The notes under the pieces were generated by a model. That model was given only the letters and a program-made list of their open reading frames with translations. It made no database searches and was not told the origin of the DNA. The position numbers and the translations under genes were made by a program. 22,005 nucleotides of DNA from a virus: the IMG/VR virus record IMGVR_UViG_3300042904_000498, positions 1 to 22,005 of that record. One strand, given 5' to 3'. Shown here in pieces: positions 8,601-16,185 of the stretch. Within the stretch, counting starts at the first letter, position 1, and every line of letters begins with the position of its first letter.

Positions 8601-10437
8601 GTACCTGAAAATAACTGAGAACAATCCCTTCACCGGTAACGGGGTAACGATCGGTTGGGACCAGAAATATAAAAGGATCCTGCTGACCGTGAAGAACTCC
8701 CGGCCTACTATCACGGATTACAAGATCTATGAAGATACCGATGACTTCTGGAGTGACCTTACCGTAGGTGATATCATACTAAAAGACGGCCGTTACATAG
8801 AATACCTCGGACCTAACACTTCTGAGTTCGATTGTCCGGATGATAGCGGGCTGGTAGTATATACCTGGCAAAGGGAAGCGCCCTACTGCCTGGTAAATTC
8901 AGATGGTGAGACAACAGGCATGATCGGGTACGCCCTTCGTCAAAGGCTTGCTGACGGCGTACTGGATGGTACCTACGAGATCAACGAACCAAACGGCGGT
9001 ACCGGTACTTACTTCCCACCTGAGGTAGACGACTCATCCCCGGCCGAGTGCTCCGCTTCTCCTACGATCGAGTGGGAAGGAATGGCACCTTACTGCGAAC
9101 AGGACTCTACCTGCGCGGTCGGTGTGTTAAGTAACGGACAGTGTTTTGAGACACTTACTGAAGCTGCTACCGCGCCTGAGGAAACGCTTGCCCTGATCGT
9201 AGCTGCCTCTTCCAAGCTATGGAACCGGGGTGGTGCGCTCGTATACCAGGAAGGCTTCAACCTGGACGGTTCCGGAACAGTCCTTGCCAATATTACTACA
9301 CCGGTTCTCTGGCTCAATGGTACCGCTCAGTGGAATCAGAATAGTGACGCGGGCGTTACCAGTTCGCGCATGAATGCAGCTGGTGTATGGACTTCACCAG
9401 TAGCGGTATTAAACGAGTGGATCGGATTTTCTCACAAGATGACCGGTGTAGCTGGCCAGGTGATTCACGTCGGTATCAGTTCAGTCAATGCGTTTAAGAT
9501 AAGGCTCAACGGGGAAGTAGTAGTGTCTTGCCCTACCGGCCAGATCAGCGGATCGGAGGCTTACAACTACCTGCACATCTATCCCATCTCTCTTCGTAAC
9601 GGGGATAACTATATCGAGATGTTCGGTATGAACTTCGAGGATACACCCGGACTGGTAGCGGAGATATATGATAATACCCTTCCGGAACTGCAGGGCGCAG
9701 CGGTGGAAGGGGACCTGAATATCCTGTTTTCTTCCAAAGACAAGGTTGGCTATTACAATGAGCTTGGTTCGATATACGGTTACTCCTGCCCTGCAGGGTA
9801 CTCGCTTGATATCTCTGGTAGCCCGGCTGCATACTCTTGTGTAAAGATCAATGTCACGCCAGCCACCGGTACCAACTCGACTACCAAGTACTTTACTATG
9901 CGCAGACTCCTGATCAATGATGAGCCTACGGGCCTGGAGCAGGAGAATGATTACGGTGAAAATTACGTAGAGCCTATCACTGACGCTACCGAGTGTCCGC
10001 TGGGTTCACCTGACCAGACGCCACCGGAACAAAACATTACGGGAACGATCGCGCTGACTGACCTGGGTGAGGTAGGAGTTGGTCTGCAGATAGAACTTAG
10101 CGCTGCACCGACGCTCGCACTCCGGCTCAGGATCGGGGCTAGGTGGGCCGGGTCCCCTGCGGATTACTACGTGGGCAGCGAACTGTTTACTCCCGGGGCA
10201 AATGACTCACTCAACCCTGACTACGATGAAGATGAGCCGTTCTACGTGATCATCCCAGCTGGAGAAGACTCCATTACCATTTCGCCGGCCATCTGGCAGG
10301 ACGGAAGGAAAGGACAGGAGAACTCGCAGTGGTTGCATGACGAGACCCTGGAGCATTTGTATATAGAACTGCAAACACCGTCACAAAGATTTTCACTGGC
10401 GCTCACGGGTGTCGGTATCACAGTAACAAACGTATAA
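5641..10437 (+). CDS. Tail muzzle / P22 gp10-like 'stabilization' protein with added C-terminal domains
   Basis: This is a 1598-residue protein. The start (KGLNRDSRPHEQPDGTYPFGKNGI) has the NxD..p.eQPdGty...NGi pattern of the large tail 'stabilization'/muzzle protein of crAss-like phages. Residues 1 to about 1055 look like the long beta-rich core. Several additions follow. Two degenerate repeats about 70 residues apart each have Cys-(8 to 11)-Trp-(7)-Cys (C1065/W1076/C1083 and C1137/W1145/C1152, both with an APYC string). A jelly-roll-like domain spans about 1225-1345. A Cys-containing GYSCPAGYSLD module lies at about 1379-1410. A beta-sandwich-like end covers about 1465-1598. It overlaps the adaptor gene by ATGA and stops one base before the next start. 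It would form the tail tip; the extra domains may bind host glycans or stabilise the tip. Confidence 0.75.
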   Translation: MKPIKGLNRDSRPHEQPDGTYPFGKNGIQHDQPGSVFNEPGFELMDAVAPYRIIGIIETDDKPVLISTDNTNTAFGYFNPALGTYEAIIDDATWGLTGTIGFNTDRFVTGVSQRNYKGELVIACTDKSVFPIYLNCDNPGLESINDLRLFPFFTPPVISATQMSGGRLSAGAYYIAVGYERNDGTSTPYSEVSEVVVVTPDANGGRTGKALEITITQADATYDMLRVAIIAKVDGKTTAVELQDFIPISSGTVQFIYTGDNLTTDISVEEVLTPAAQYETVGTIGQLNDALYLAVLESEADFNELQPYALAVQPEWVSELIDATAPPLDHVNGVKRGMMHEEVYAAYIRYTKTRGGKTKWFHIPGVSPTSLDTGASTEATTGGSTTSVPKFKVEDTIGFFDPIAKRGKPGIWQNATETYPDTADFDASGIGGRNLRGEKVLHHKMPSLRWCKQNLYASETEYGKTKLDLLGIRLTNVRIPTALVGLVSGYELGFAKRTTSNMTVYGQSALLHGAVNNFDLSHTTANSEIYTTGGNWRSEIFHQGKGDYNDNWELVQVRRDTMRFHAFDILFTRPSIEPTFISSQLKLKRENLITEGYVEDGSHEDEYNMPTTHLVDYTRGLTPVVAATGEKLRTITDSFYLTGQINSNRFQNMRHEACFAGVLGGTNWPLNVGTAAFRIRGQGYTEPSIGSPGFEETYLVNLIGVKTDIYANFYSQLLVSAGRAKSLTDTSVFWGGDTFVVDYTFHTYGRHDSIDTHGEGIKGKKVIRRLVCESAANLHLRYELDANQYSKWYPRTSVTAGPPTNHYITLFDRSIEPNQFGYSRDLNSLNELTSSVIFSPYREEITSHPYRVHRGGKQSRQARPRSWRTFLPLDFYECQKNMGAITHLEGMDDHLLIHHENALFRTQDKAKLDAGLLSVTLGSGDIFQFEPQEAISAKLGYAGTQHELACVRTPIGYVFLDAKLGELYIYKGEPKNLNQGLNAFLREYLKITENNPFTGNGVTIGWDQKYKRILLTVKNSRPTITDYKIYEDTDDFWSDLTVGDIILKDGRYIEYLGPNTSEFDCPDDSGLVVYTWQREAPYCLVNSDGETTGMIGYALRQRLADGVLDGTYEINEPNGGTGTYFPPEVDDSSPAECSASPTIEWEGMAPYCEQDSTCAVGVLSNGQCFETLTEAATAPEETLALIVAASSKLWNRGGALVYQEGFNLDGSGTVLANITTPVLWLNGTAQWNQNSDAGVTSSRMNAAGVWTSPVAVLNEWIGFSHKMTGVAGQVIHVGISSVNAFKIRLNGEVVVSCPTGQISGSEAYNYLHIYPISLRNGDNYIEMFGMNFEDTPGLVAEIYDNTLPELQGAAVEGDLNILFSSKDKVGYYNELGSIYGYSCPAGYSLDISGSPAAYSCVKINVTPATGTNSTTKYFTMRRLLINDEPTGLEQENDYGENYVEPITDATECPLGSPDQTPPEQNITGTIALTDLGEVGVGLQIELSAAPTLALRLRIGARWAGSPADYYVGSELFTPGANDSLNPDYDEDEPFYVIIPAGEDSITISPAIWQDGRKGQENSQWLHDETLEHLYIELQTPSQRFSLALTGVGITVTNV

Positions 10438-10438
10438 T

Positions 10439-11200
10439 ATGCCAACAGGTTGTATGAATCCGGCCGCGGCCAATTACTCTCCCGGGTACACTACTCCGGA
10501 CAGGAGTTGTATCTACCTGTTGAAAAACGAGGAAGTCTGCCACATGTTCCGTGACCTGCAGGCTGACGATGCGGAGGATAGGTCCTTTACCTTGTCTTAC
10601 TCGGTACCGGGTGGTTCCTGGGTATTCTTTCATGATTATCATCCTGATTTCTATTTCCATACGCGTGATCAACTCTGGAACCTGAAGGATAATAGGGTAT
10701 ACAAGCACCACACGGGAGACCCGGGGCAGTTCCATGATGCGGATAAAAAGCCGTTCTTCATTGATATTGTATTCAAAAGTGGGGAAGAACTCCTGCTGGA
10801 ATCGGTCAATTGGGTGAGCGAGTTCCTGAACGCAGACAGTGCCGATCAACTGCTTGGTACGATTTCTCATATATCCTGCTGGAACTCACGTCAACACTCC
10901 GGAAGGATTGCGCTGACCCAGGTGTTTGAGAAACTGCAGTATGATGCTCGCCGATTGAAAGGCCAGTGGAGCTTCAATAACCTGCGGGATATTCTCCTGA
11001 GTAACGGGGAACAGTTCCTGCTCAGTCTCTTTGATGATTTTGAGTTGGATCAAAACCAGGTAGACAGCGCTGCGAGCTGGTACACTAAGCAACTGATGCA
11101 GGATAACTGGTTTTGTGTTAGATTTGAATTCGATAACTCGACTCCCGGGACACTGGTTATCCATGATACCGAGATCGAAGCCCTAAAAACCCATAGATAA
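10439..11200 (+). CDS. Probable detached muzzle C-terminal module with Cys-containing head
   Basis: The 253-residue protein has two parts. Residues 4-26 (C5...NP.A.NYSP....D.SC24.Y) match a short Cys-bounded, Asp/Asn-rich motif common in Bacteroidota surface proteins. From about residue 45 onward (LSYSVPGGSWVFFHDYHPD, then RDQLWNLKDNRVYKH, a strand region near 100, and a C-terminal FCVRFEFDN...LVIHDTEIEALKTHR) it resembles what I recall as the C-terminal end of fused crAss-like muzzle proteins. The start lies one base after the muzzle stop (TAATATG), in a different frame, so reinitiation is likely. It most likely works as a separate subunit of the tail tip. A sequencing frameshift between the two genes cannot be ruled out without read data. 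Confidence 0.5.
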   Translation: MPTGCMNPAAANYSPGYTTPDRSCIYLLKNEEVCHMFRDLQADDAEDRSFTLSYSVPGGSWVFFHDYHPDFYFHTRDQLWNLKDNRVYKHHTGDPGQFHDADKKPFFIDIVFKSGEELLLESVNWVSEFLNADSADQLLGTISHISCWNSRQHSGRIALTQVFEKLQYDARRLKGQWSFNNLRDILLSNGEQFLLSLFDDFELDQNQVDSAASWYTKQLMQDNWFCVRFEFDNSTPGTLVIHDTEIEALKTHR

Positions 11201-13080
11201 TGTCAACCCTATACAAACGGTACCGCAGGTACGAGGATGGAACCGAAGACATGCGTGGCCAAAACTTTGGTAACGTAGCCGGCACGGTCGGAGCGATCGG
11301 TTCCGGTATACTGGACGCCGTTGATACACCGAATGACCTGGGCTTCCAGGGTAAGGGAACGGTGATCGGCAAGTCCGCGCTTTCTCTTGCTGGTACCGGG
11401 GCAATGGTCGGGGGACCAATCGGTGCTGCCATCGGTGGCGTGGTCGGGGCAGGTATCGGTCTGATCAGTGCCAATAAGCAACGCAAACTCGCAAATGCAA
11501 TTCGCACCAACGCGCAGATCGCGCGGTATTCCCAGGAGCAAGACCTCTCTTCAAAAAGAATAGCAAGCGATCCATCACTCATTGAAGGAAATGAAAATGC
11601 CATGTCATATAAACACGGTGGACCGCTCTACCAGAAGTTCAAGGAAGGCGGCGACACAAAGAAGGCCGCAGCCAAGGCAGCGCCAAGGAAAGTAGATAAG
11701 ATACCTGACGGATATGAACTCGAAGGAGAGGAAGAAGGCCGCAAGATCTACCGCAAGACGACTGCTCAGAAGCAGGAAGCAAAGACCGCTAAGGTGATAC
11801 CGGTCAAACCTAAGACCACTACGGCGGCACCTGCCAAGTCGAAGATATATTCTCAAGGCCAGCGTCCGAAACCCAAACCAAAGCCTGTTGCAAACGCAGG
11901 TGCCGGGATGGATGAAATGATTGACCGTGTTTATATGGAAGACACTCCGCCCCCGCAGCCTAAGATCAACAAGTTTGATCCATGGGAATACGTGGCCGGC
12001 TACCAGGGTCACTCCTCACTCGTGCCTTCGGGCGGAGAGGGAGAAGGAAGACAAGGTATGACAACAGTATGGAACACGCAGGCTTCCGGAAGCAATGCTA
12101 CTGGAGGCGGTGGCGCATTCCAGAACGGTGCAGCCGGAGAAAACTACATGGTATTCGGTATGGGAGAACAGGAGATGATCAAAAAGGGAGTCAACTCGGT
12201 CACACCTGGTAAGACTGATTGGATCGACAGATCTAAACCAATATATGCTTTTGGACAAGGTGAGAAACCTTTGCCTGATCTGAACCGTAGCTGGAAAGAC
12301 CGGCATGATCCGAAGGGAGAAGGCTTACTTCCTTACTACAATATGCTGGATGGTACCGCTGATGGAATGAATAAATTCCTCGGTACGATCGCTTCCAATC
12401 CGGAATTGGCCAAAACCTATGGAGTAAAGAGTTTTATGGGAGCGCCTACTGTTACAGATAAGCAGGACGCAGCGTATTACTCGGGCGAGAACGAAGCCAA
12501 CAAGGTATACCAGTCAACCGGACCGCAGCAATACGGTAAGACCTATACACCGAACCTTTCATGGGAAGAAAAGGAAGGAAGTTACATTCCTTACGTGGAT
12601 GGTAAACCGGTAGATGGACAGACCTTCAAGGATAAGAACGAGGTGCAGAAATACCTTTTCAATTACAAGCCGGCTGTGAAGTCTGCTTCGGTAAACGAAA
12701 GCCAGGTAACAAGGCCAGTCATGAGAACAGGCGGCGACGTGAAAGCGCCACTCATGGATATGTATATGCAAGGTGGCAATGCTCGCCAGCTTTCTTCAAC
12801 CGCGTCTGAAATGGTTGGACCATCCCACGAGTCGGGCGGTATCAAAGTACCGGAGCTTGGGGCTGAGCTGGAAGGTGGCGAGTCTACCAACGGGTCTTAC
12901 GTATTCTCAAAATCACTGGGGTTTGCTCAAAAGCACATTCCGCTTGCTCGCGCGATAGGTAAGATCGAGAAAAAGCCGATGACTACTGAGCGCAGGAATT
13001 CACTTAAACTGCTCAAAGGACGTGAGAGCGCACTTGCTGAGCAACAAGAGTCACTGAAAAAATATTACGGTATCAAATAA
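11200..13080 (+). CDS. Virion cargo/ejection-type protein with glycine zipper
   Basis: The 626-residue protein is modular. Residues 65-90 form a glycine-zipper hydrophobic segment (GAMVGGPIGAAIGGVVGAGIGL), which often inserts into or crosses membranes. Residues 152-237 are a Lys/Pro/Ala-rich basic, probably disordered, linker. About 240-510 is a Gly/Tyr/Asn-rich region I do not recognise. About 510-575 holds GG-containing strings and the pattern SHESGGIKVPELGAELEGGE (H543, GG546-547, E557-E560), which recurs in cargo-region proteins of crAss-like phages. The end is helical and charged. The start shares one base with the previous stop (TAATG at 11198-11202). A role as head- or tail-packed protein ejected with DNA is inferred from the zipper, the linker and the neighbours. 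Confidence 0.5.
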   Translation: MSTLYKRYRRYEDGTEDMRGQNFGNVAGTVGAIGSGILDAVDTPNDLGFQGKGTVIGKSALSLAGTGAMVGGPIGAAIGGVVGAGIGLISANKQRKLANAIRTNAQIARYSQEQDLSSKRIASDPSLIEGNENAMSYKHGGPLYQKFKEGGDTKKAAAKAAPRKVDKIPDGYELEGEEEGRKIYRKTTAQKQEAKTAKVIPVKPKTTTAAPAKSKIYSQGQRPKPKPKPVANAGAGMDEMIDRVYMEDTPPPQPKINKFDPWEYVAGYQGHSSLVPSGGEGEGRQGMTTVWNTQASGSNATGGGGAFQNGAAGENYMVFGMGEQEMIKKGVNSVTPGKTDWIDRSKPIYAFGQGEKPLPDLNRSWKDRHDPKGEGLLPYYNMLDGTADGMNKFLGTIASNPELAKTYGVKSFMGAPTVTDKQDAAYYSGENEANKVYQSTGPQQYGKTYTPNLSWEEKEGSYIPYVDGKPVDGQTFKDKNEVQKYLFNYKPAVKSASVNESQVTRPVMRTGGDVKAPLMDMYMQGGNARQLSSTASEMVGPSHESGGIKVPELGAELEGGESTNGSYVFSKSLGFAQKHIPLARAIGKIEKKPMTTERRNSLKLLKGRESALAEQQESLKKYYGIK

Positions 13081-13087
13081 TTAAGCC

Positions 13088-14014
13088 ATGCCAGGACCTA
13101 CCAGATATACACCTAAGATCGATGTGAGGGATATCCTCAATCGGAAGGGTAAGAAAGGATCACCAATGGAGCCGCCTCCGGGTATGCCTAGAGGAAATAC
13201 AACAAGATTTCCTGAGCAAAGGCCAAGTAGTATCACTCCTCCAGGTTTGGTTAATGCCAGTACGGCTGGTATACCTGTATCTTCCGGGATACCGGTAACA
13301 AAGCCAAAGGTGAAGAAAGCTTCTGCACTTCCTGGTGAAGAACAACCAAGTGGTGATGGTATGGCTAAAGCAGCCAAGATAGGTAACGATGTATTGCCGT
13401 TCGCGTCTAACATCATCAATGCTTTTCGTAAGCCGCCTATGCCTGTTCGTGGTACGAAGGATAACTATGTATCACTTTCCAAGGTGAACATGGATGATGA
13501 ACGTAACCAGGTATCACGCGAGATCAATGCGACCAATAAGTCAATTGAGCGTACCATTGATGGTAATGCATCTGCCGCGGTGAAACTTTTCAACCAGGGA
13601 CAGAAACTGGGTAAGTTCTCCGAGATCACTGAACGTGAAAAGAATACAAACGCGGGCATCCAGGGTAGAGAAGCTATGATGAACGCGCATATTTCTATGA
13701 GCAATAGCGCCAAGGACGATCGTTATAACGAACAACTCGTAGAAAGGAATATCGCTCACCAGAATAACCAGGCCGCCAACATTGCCAATGCCGGGGATAA
13801 GATCGTTGGTATCAGAAATGAAAAGCAGAAGGCTAAGGTGGAAATGGATAAAACTCGTGTGATGAGTGAGGCTTTCAATCGCCAGGGAGTATTCGATCGC
13901 TTCCGCGTGCAGATGAAGAAGAAAGGTGAACCTGATCCGTTGGGACAGGATTACAAAGATTTAAAGAATGGTGGATCAATAAAGACCGCCGGCAAACGTA
14001 AAAAAATCAGGTAA
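13088..14014 (+). CDS. crAss-like virion cargo-region protein, helical
   Basis: The 308-residue protein has a Pro/Lys/Ser-rich, probably disordered N-terminal 100 residues, then a short hydrophobic helix (about 97-115, DVLPFASNIINAF). A long helical region rich in Asn, Gln, Ala, Glu and Lys follows (about 125-285), and the C-terminus is basic. The Asn/Gln-rich helical part and a FRKPPMP string after the hydrophobic helix resemble proteins in crAss-like cargo clusters. The start lies 7 bases after the previous stop, with no Shine-Dalgarno site; the stop overlaps the next start as TAATG. The function is unknown. A packaged or scaffolding-like helical protein is the best reading. Confidence 0.5.
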   Translation: MPGPTRYTPKIDVRDILNRKGKKGSPMEPPPGMPRGNTTRFPEQRPSSITPPGLVNASTAGIPVSSGIPVTKPKVKKASALPGEEQPSGDGMAKAAKIGNDVLPFASNIINAFRKPPMPVRGTKDNYVSLSKVNMDDERNQVSREINATNKSIERTIDGNASAAVKLFNQGQKLGKFSEITEREKNTNAGIQGREAMMNAHISMSNSAKDDRYNEQLVERNIAHQNNQAANIANAGDKIVGIRNEKQKAKVEMDKTRVMSEAFNRQGVFDRFRVQMKKKGEPDPLGQDYKDLKNGGSIKTAGKRKKIR

Positions 14015-16185
14015 TGGGACTCTACGACAGATACCAATCACAGAACTCGTCCACTATACCTACGTTCCAGGGCTCATCGGGCCCTGAAGCCATTAAAGTA
14101 GGTCAGTACCTGCAGGGTCTTTACGATACCGGGCAAGCTGGTTGGATGAAGCTGATGGGAGATAAAGAGCAGCTCACTTCTCTTAAACAGGACGAAGGAC
14201 TGAAAAACGAGCTGTACAGCAGCGTGACCGGGGAGCTGGATAAGATGAGCAAAGAAGGAAACTTCGAAGACATGATCCCGCGCGTACAACTTCTTGGGTC
14301 TAATTTCGCCAGCCGTTACCGCGAACTCATGGCACCTATCCAGCAACGCCAGGAGTATGAAACAAAGATGCTGGAAGATAAAGATCGCAATCTCACTCCA
14401 TGGCAGAAGCAATTACTTCTCGCTAAGAGTGATCATGAATATAAAGGACTCCAGAAAGACGCTCAGGGCAGGTATGTAGGTGGATACCGGGGTACTATGC
14501 CTGATAAGAATATTGACGTCAACGCAAAGGTTGATAAGTGGATGGATGGGATCGCTGTGGCTGAAGGGGGCAGCAAAATGACCAATGACAACGGTATCTG
14601 GAAAACATGGACAGGTAAAACCTGGAAGCAACTCGAACCGCAAAAGATAGAGAATGCACTTCGATTGGCTATGGCCAATGACCAGGAGTACCAGGGTTAC
14701 CGCAAGATGATGGGAGACCTTTCCGGTTTCTCGGCTGGTCAAAGGATCACCGATCCAAACCAGATATCAGATCCTGCTTTCCGTAAAGCGGTGGAAGATA
14801 CTGCAGCCAAGTACGGTGTGCCTATTAATGAGGCGGCCGGGATCGTGGTTGGCTCCCAGACTCAGAAGGATATCGAGAACTACGCACTCAGTTATGCCAA
14901 GACCAAGTATGCGGTAAATAACCTGTTTACTGATAACGGTAACGAACTTGGTGATGTGGAGAAAGAAGCACGTAAGAAAGCGCTCACTGATGAGTCTCCT
15001 TATATCGTAGCTGGTCCTAATGTACAGACTACTGATGACGAGGCCAATATTACCAAGCTCAATGAAAACTTCGGTACCGTTACAACGAACCTGAAAGAGG
15101 TGAATAAAGAGATCGTCAGGTTGAATACGCAGCTTAAGCGTACAGATCTGAAGCCTGATGAAAGGTCGCAGATGCAAACGCAGGTGCATAATCTGAAAGA
15201 GCAGCAACGCGGGTTGGTAGAGAAGACCGATCGCATCAACCAGGTGATCGATTACTCCAAGGCTAAGACCGTTCAGTCAATGGGTTACACTACGTTCGAA
15301 GACTTTAAGAAGGCCCAAATGACTAAAGTTTTAGATGTAGTTAACAATGGTACAAAGGACAAACAGGTAACTTTTGGAAAGAATGATAGCTTCAAGCTTA
15401 CTAAAGAGCAAGTAGCTGAGGCTATTGTTGATGGTAGGATAAAACTTGCAAACACAGGTCGGCCTTATTATATAGATCACGATGGTACCGAGCATAAGAT
15501 GGGTGATAAGTATATGGTGATGGTCACTAATGCAATCACTCAAAGTGACGTACAGAAATTCAATAACAACTGGGCCAGGGATCATAAGAACAACGTGAAA
15601 GATTACTCTGTATCTACTCAGGTGATTAATTTACCCAAGTCGGAACAGGATGCAGTGACCAGTGCGCTCAAAGGTGGTGTTAATGGTGTATCGTTCAGGA
15701 CACCGGGCAGTTACGGTGATGGTGACGAGAAAGAACGTCCAGCAAACTTCAAGGTATACGGTATCCGTAACATTTCGCCTAACGGTGAGGTTACACTTAT
15801 CGTGCGTGAACTGGATGAAGATAACAAGGAGACAGGTAAGGAGTATGAAGCAGTGGCCAAGAACTCAAACATTGCAGGAGAACTTGCACGCAAGTTCGCA
15901 AAGCAGGGTCAGACCAATCGCCAGGCACAGGTTATCTCCCAGATACTCACTCCAGGTTCCGGTGCGTCTCAACTGTTCAATAAGCCGATTGGTTTTGGTA
16001 TGTCGATCGGAACAGTCGGCGGTAAAGCGCTGTCAGTGAAAGTAATCAAAACCGAAGGTGGAAAGATATATTATGGACTTGTAGATCCTACCGGTACCAT
16101 TCAAAGTACTACTGATGGGAAACAATTCTATACCGATGATATTGGTGAGGCGGGCCAGTGGGTGGACCAACTAAAAACTGATTAA
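14014..16185 (+). CDS. Large helical virion cargo-type protein
   Basis: The 723-residue protein is mainly helical in its first 450 residues. It has a strong heptad-like coiled-coil stretch at about 345-415 (NLKEVNKEIVRLNTQLKR and onward), and is more beta-rich afterwards. There is no signal peptide, membrane segment or catalytic motif. Both ends overlap their neighbours as TAATG, tying it to the 308- and 1701-residue genes. Residues 430-509 are encoded by a locally AT-rich patch (15301-15540; 37 percent GC by hand count over its first 180 bases, against about 47-48 percent in flanking samples). Position in the run of cargo genes suggests a protein packed in the capsid or neck. I cannot assign a biochemical activity. 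Confidence 0.5.
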   Translation: MGLYDRYQSQNSSTIPTFQGSSGPEAIKVGQYLQGLYDTGQAGWMKLMGDKEQLTSLKQDEGLKNELYSSVTGELDKMSKEGNFEDMIPRVQLLGSNFASRYRELMAPIQQRQEYETKMLEDKDRNLTPWQKQLLLAKSDHEYKGLQKDAQGRYVGGYRGTMPDKNIDVNAKVDKWMDGIAVAEGGSKMTNDNGIWKTWTGKTWKQLEPQKIENALRLAMANDQEYQGYRKMMGDLSGFSAGQRITDPNQISDPAFRKAVEDTAAKYGVPINEAAGIVVGSQTQKDIENYALSYAKTKYAVNNLFTDNGNELGDVEKEARKKALTDESPYIVAGPNVQTTDDEANITKLNENFGTVTTNLKEVNKEIVRLNTQLKRTDLKPDERSQMQTQVHNLKEQQRGLVEKTDRINQVIDYSKAKTVQSMGYTTFEDFKKAQMTKVLDVVNNGTKDKQVTFGKNDSFKLTKEQVAEAIVDGRIKLANTGRPYYIDHDGTEHKMGDKYMVMVTNAITQSDVQKFNNNWARDHKNNVKDYSVSTQVINLPKSEQDAVTSALKGGVNGVSFRTPGSYGDGDEKERPANFKVYGIRNISPNGEVTLIVRELDEDNKETGKEYEAVAKNSNIAGELARKFAKQGQTNRQAQVISQILTPGSGASQLFNKPIGFGMSIGTVGGKALSVKVIKTEGGKIYYGLVDPTGTIQSTTDGKQFYTDDIGEAGQWVDQLKTD

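Noticed and set aside
10435-10441. Programmed frameshift joining the muzzle and the 253-residue protein
   Set aside because: No slippery heptamer or following hairpin is visible before 10435, and the TAATATG arrangement is explained more simply by reinitiation.
11900-12720. Lysin or peptidase domain in the centre of the 626-residue protein
   Set aside because: I found no catalytic triad, His/Cys pair or known lysin motif that could be defended; the region is left as unrecognised.
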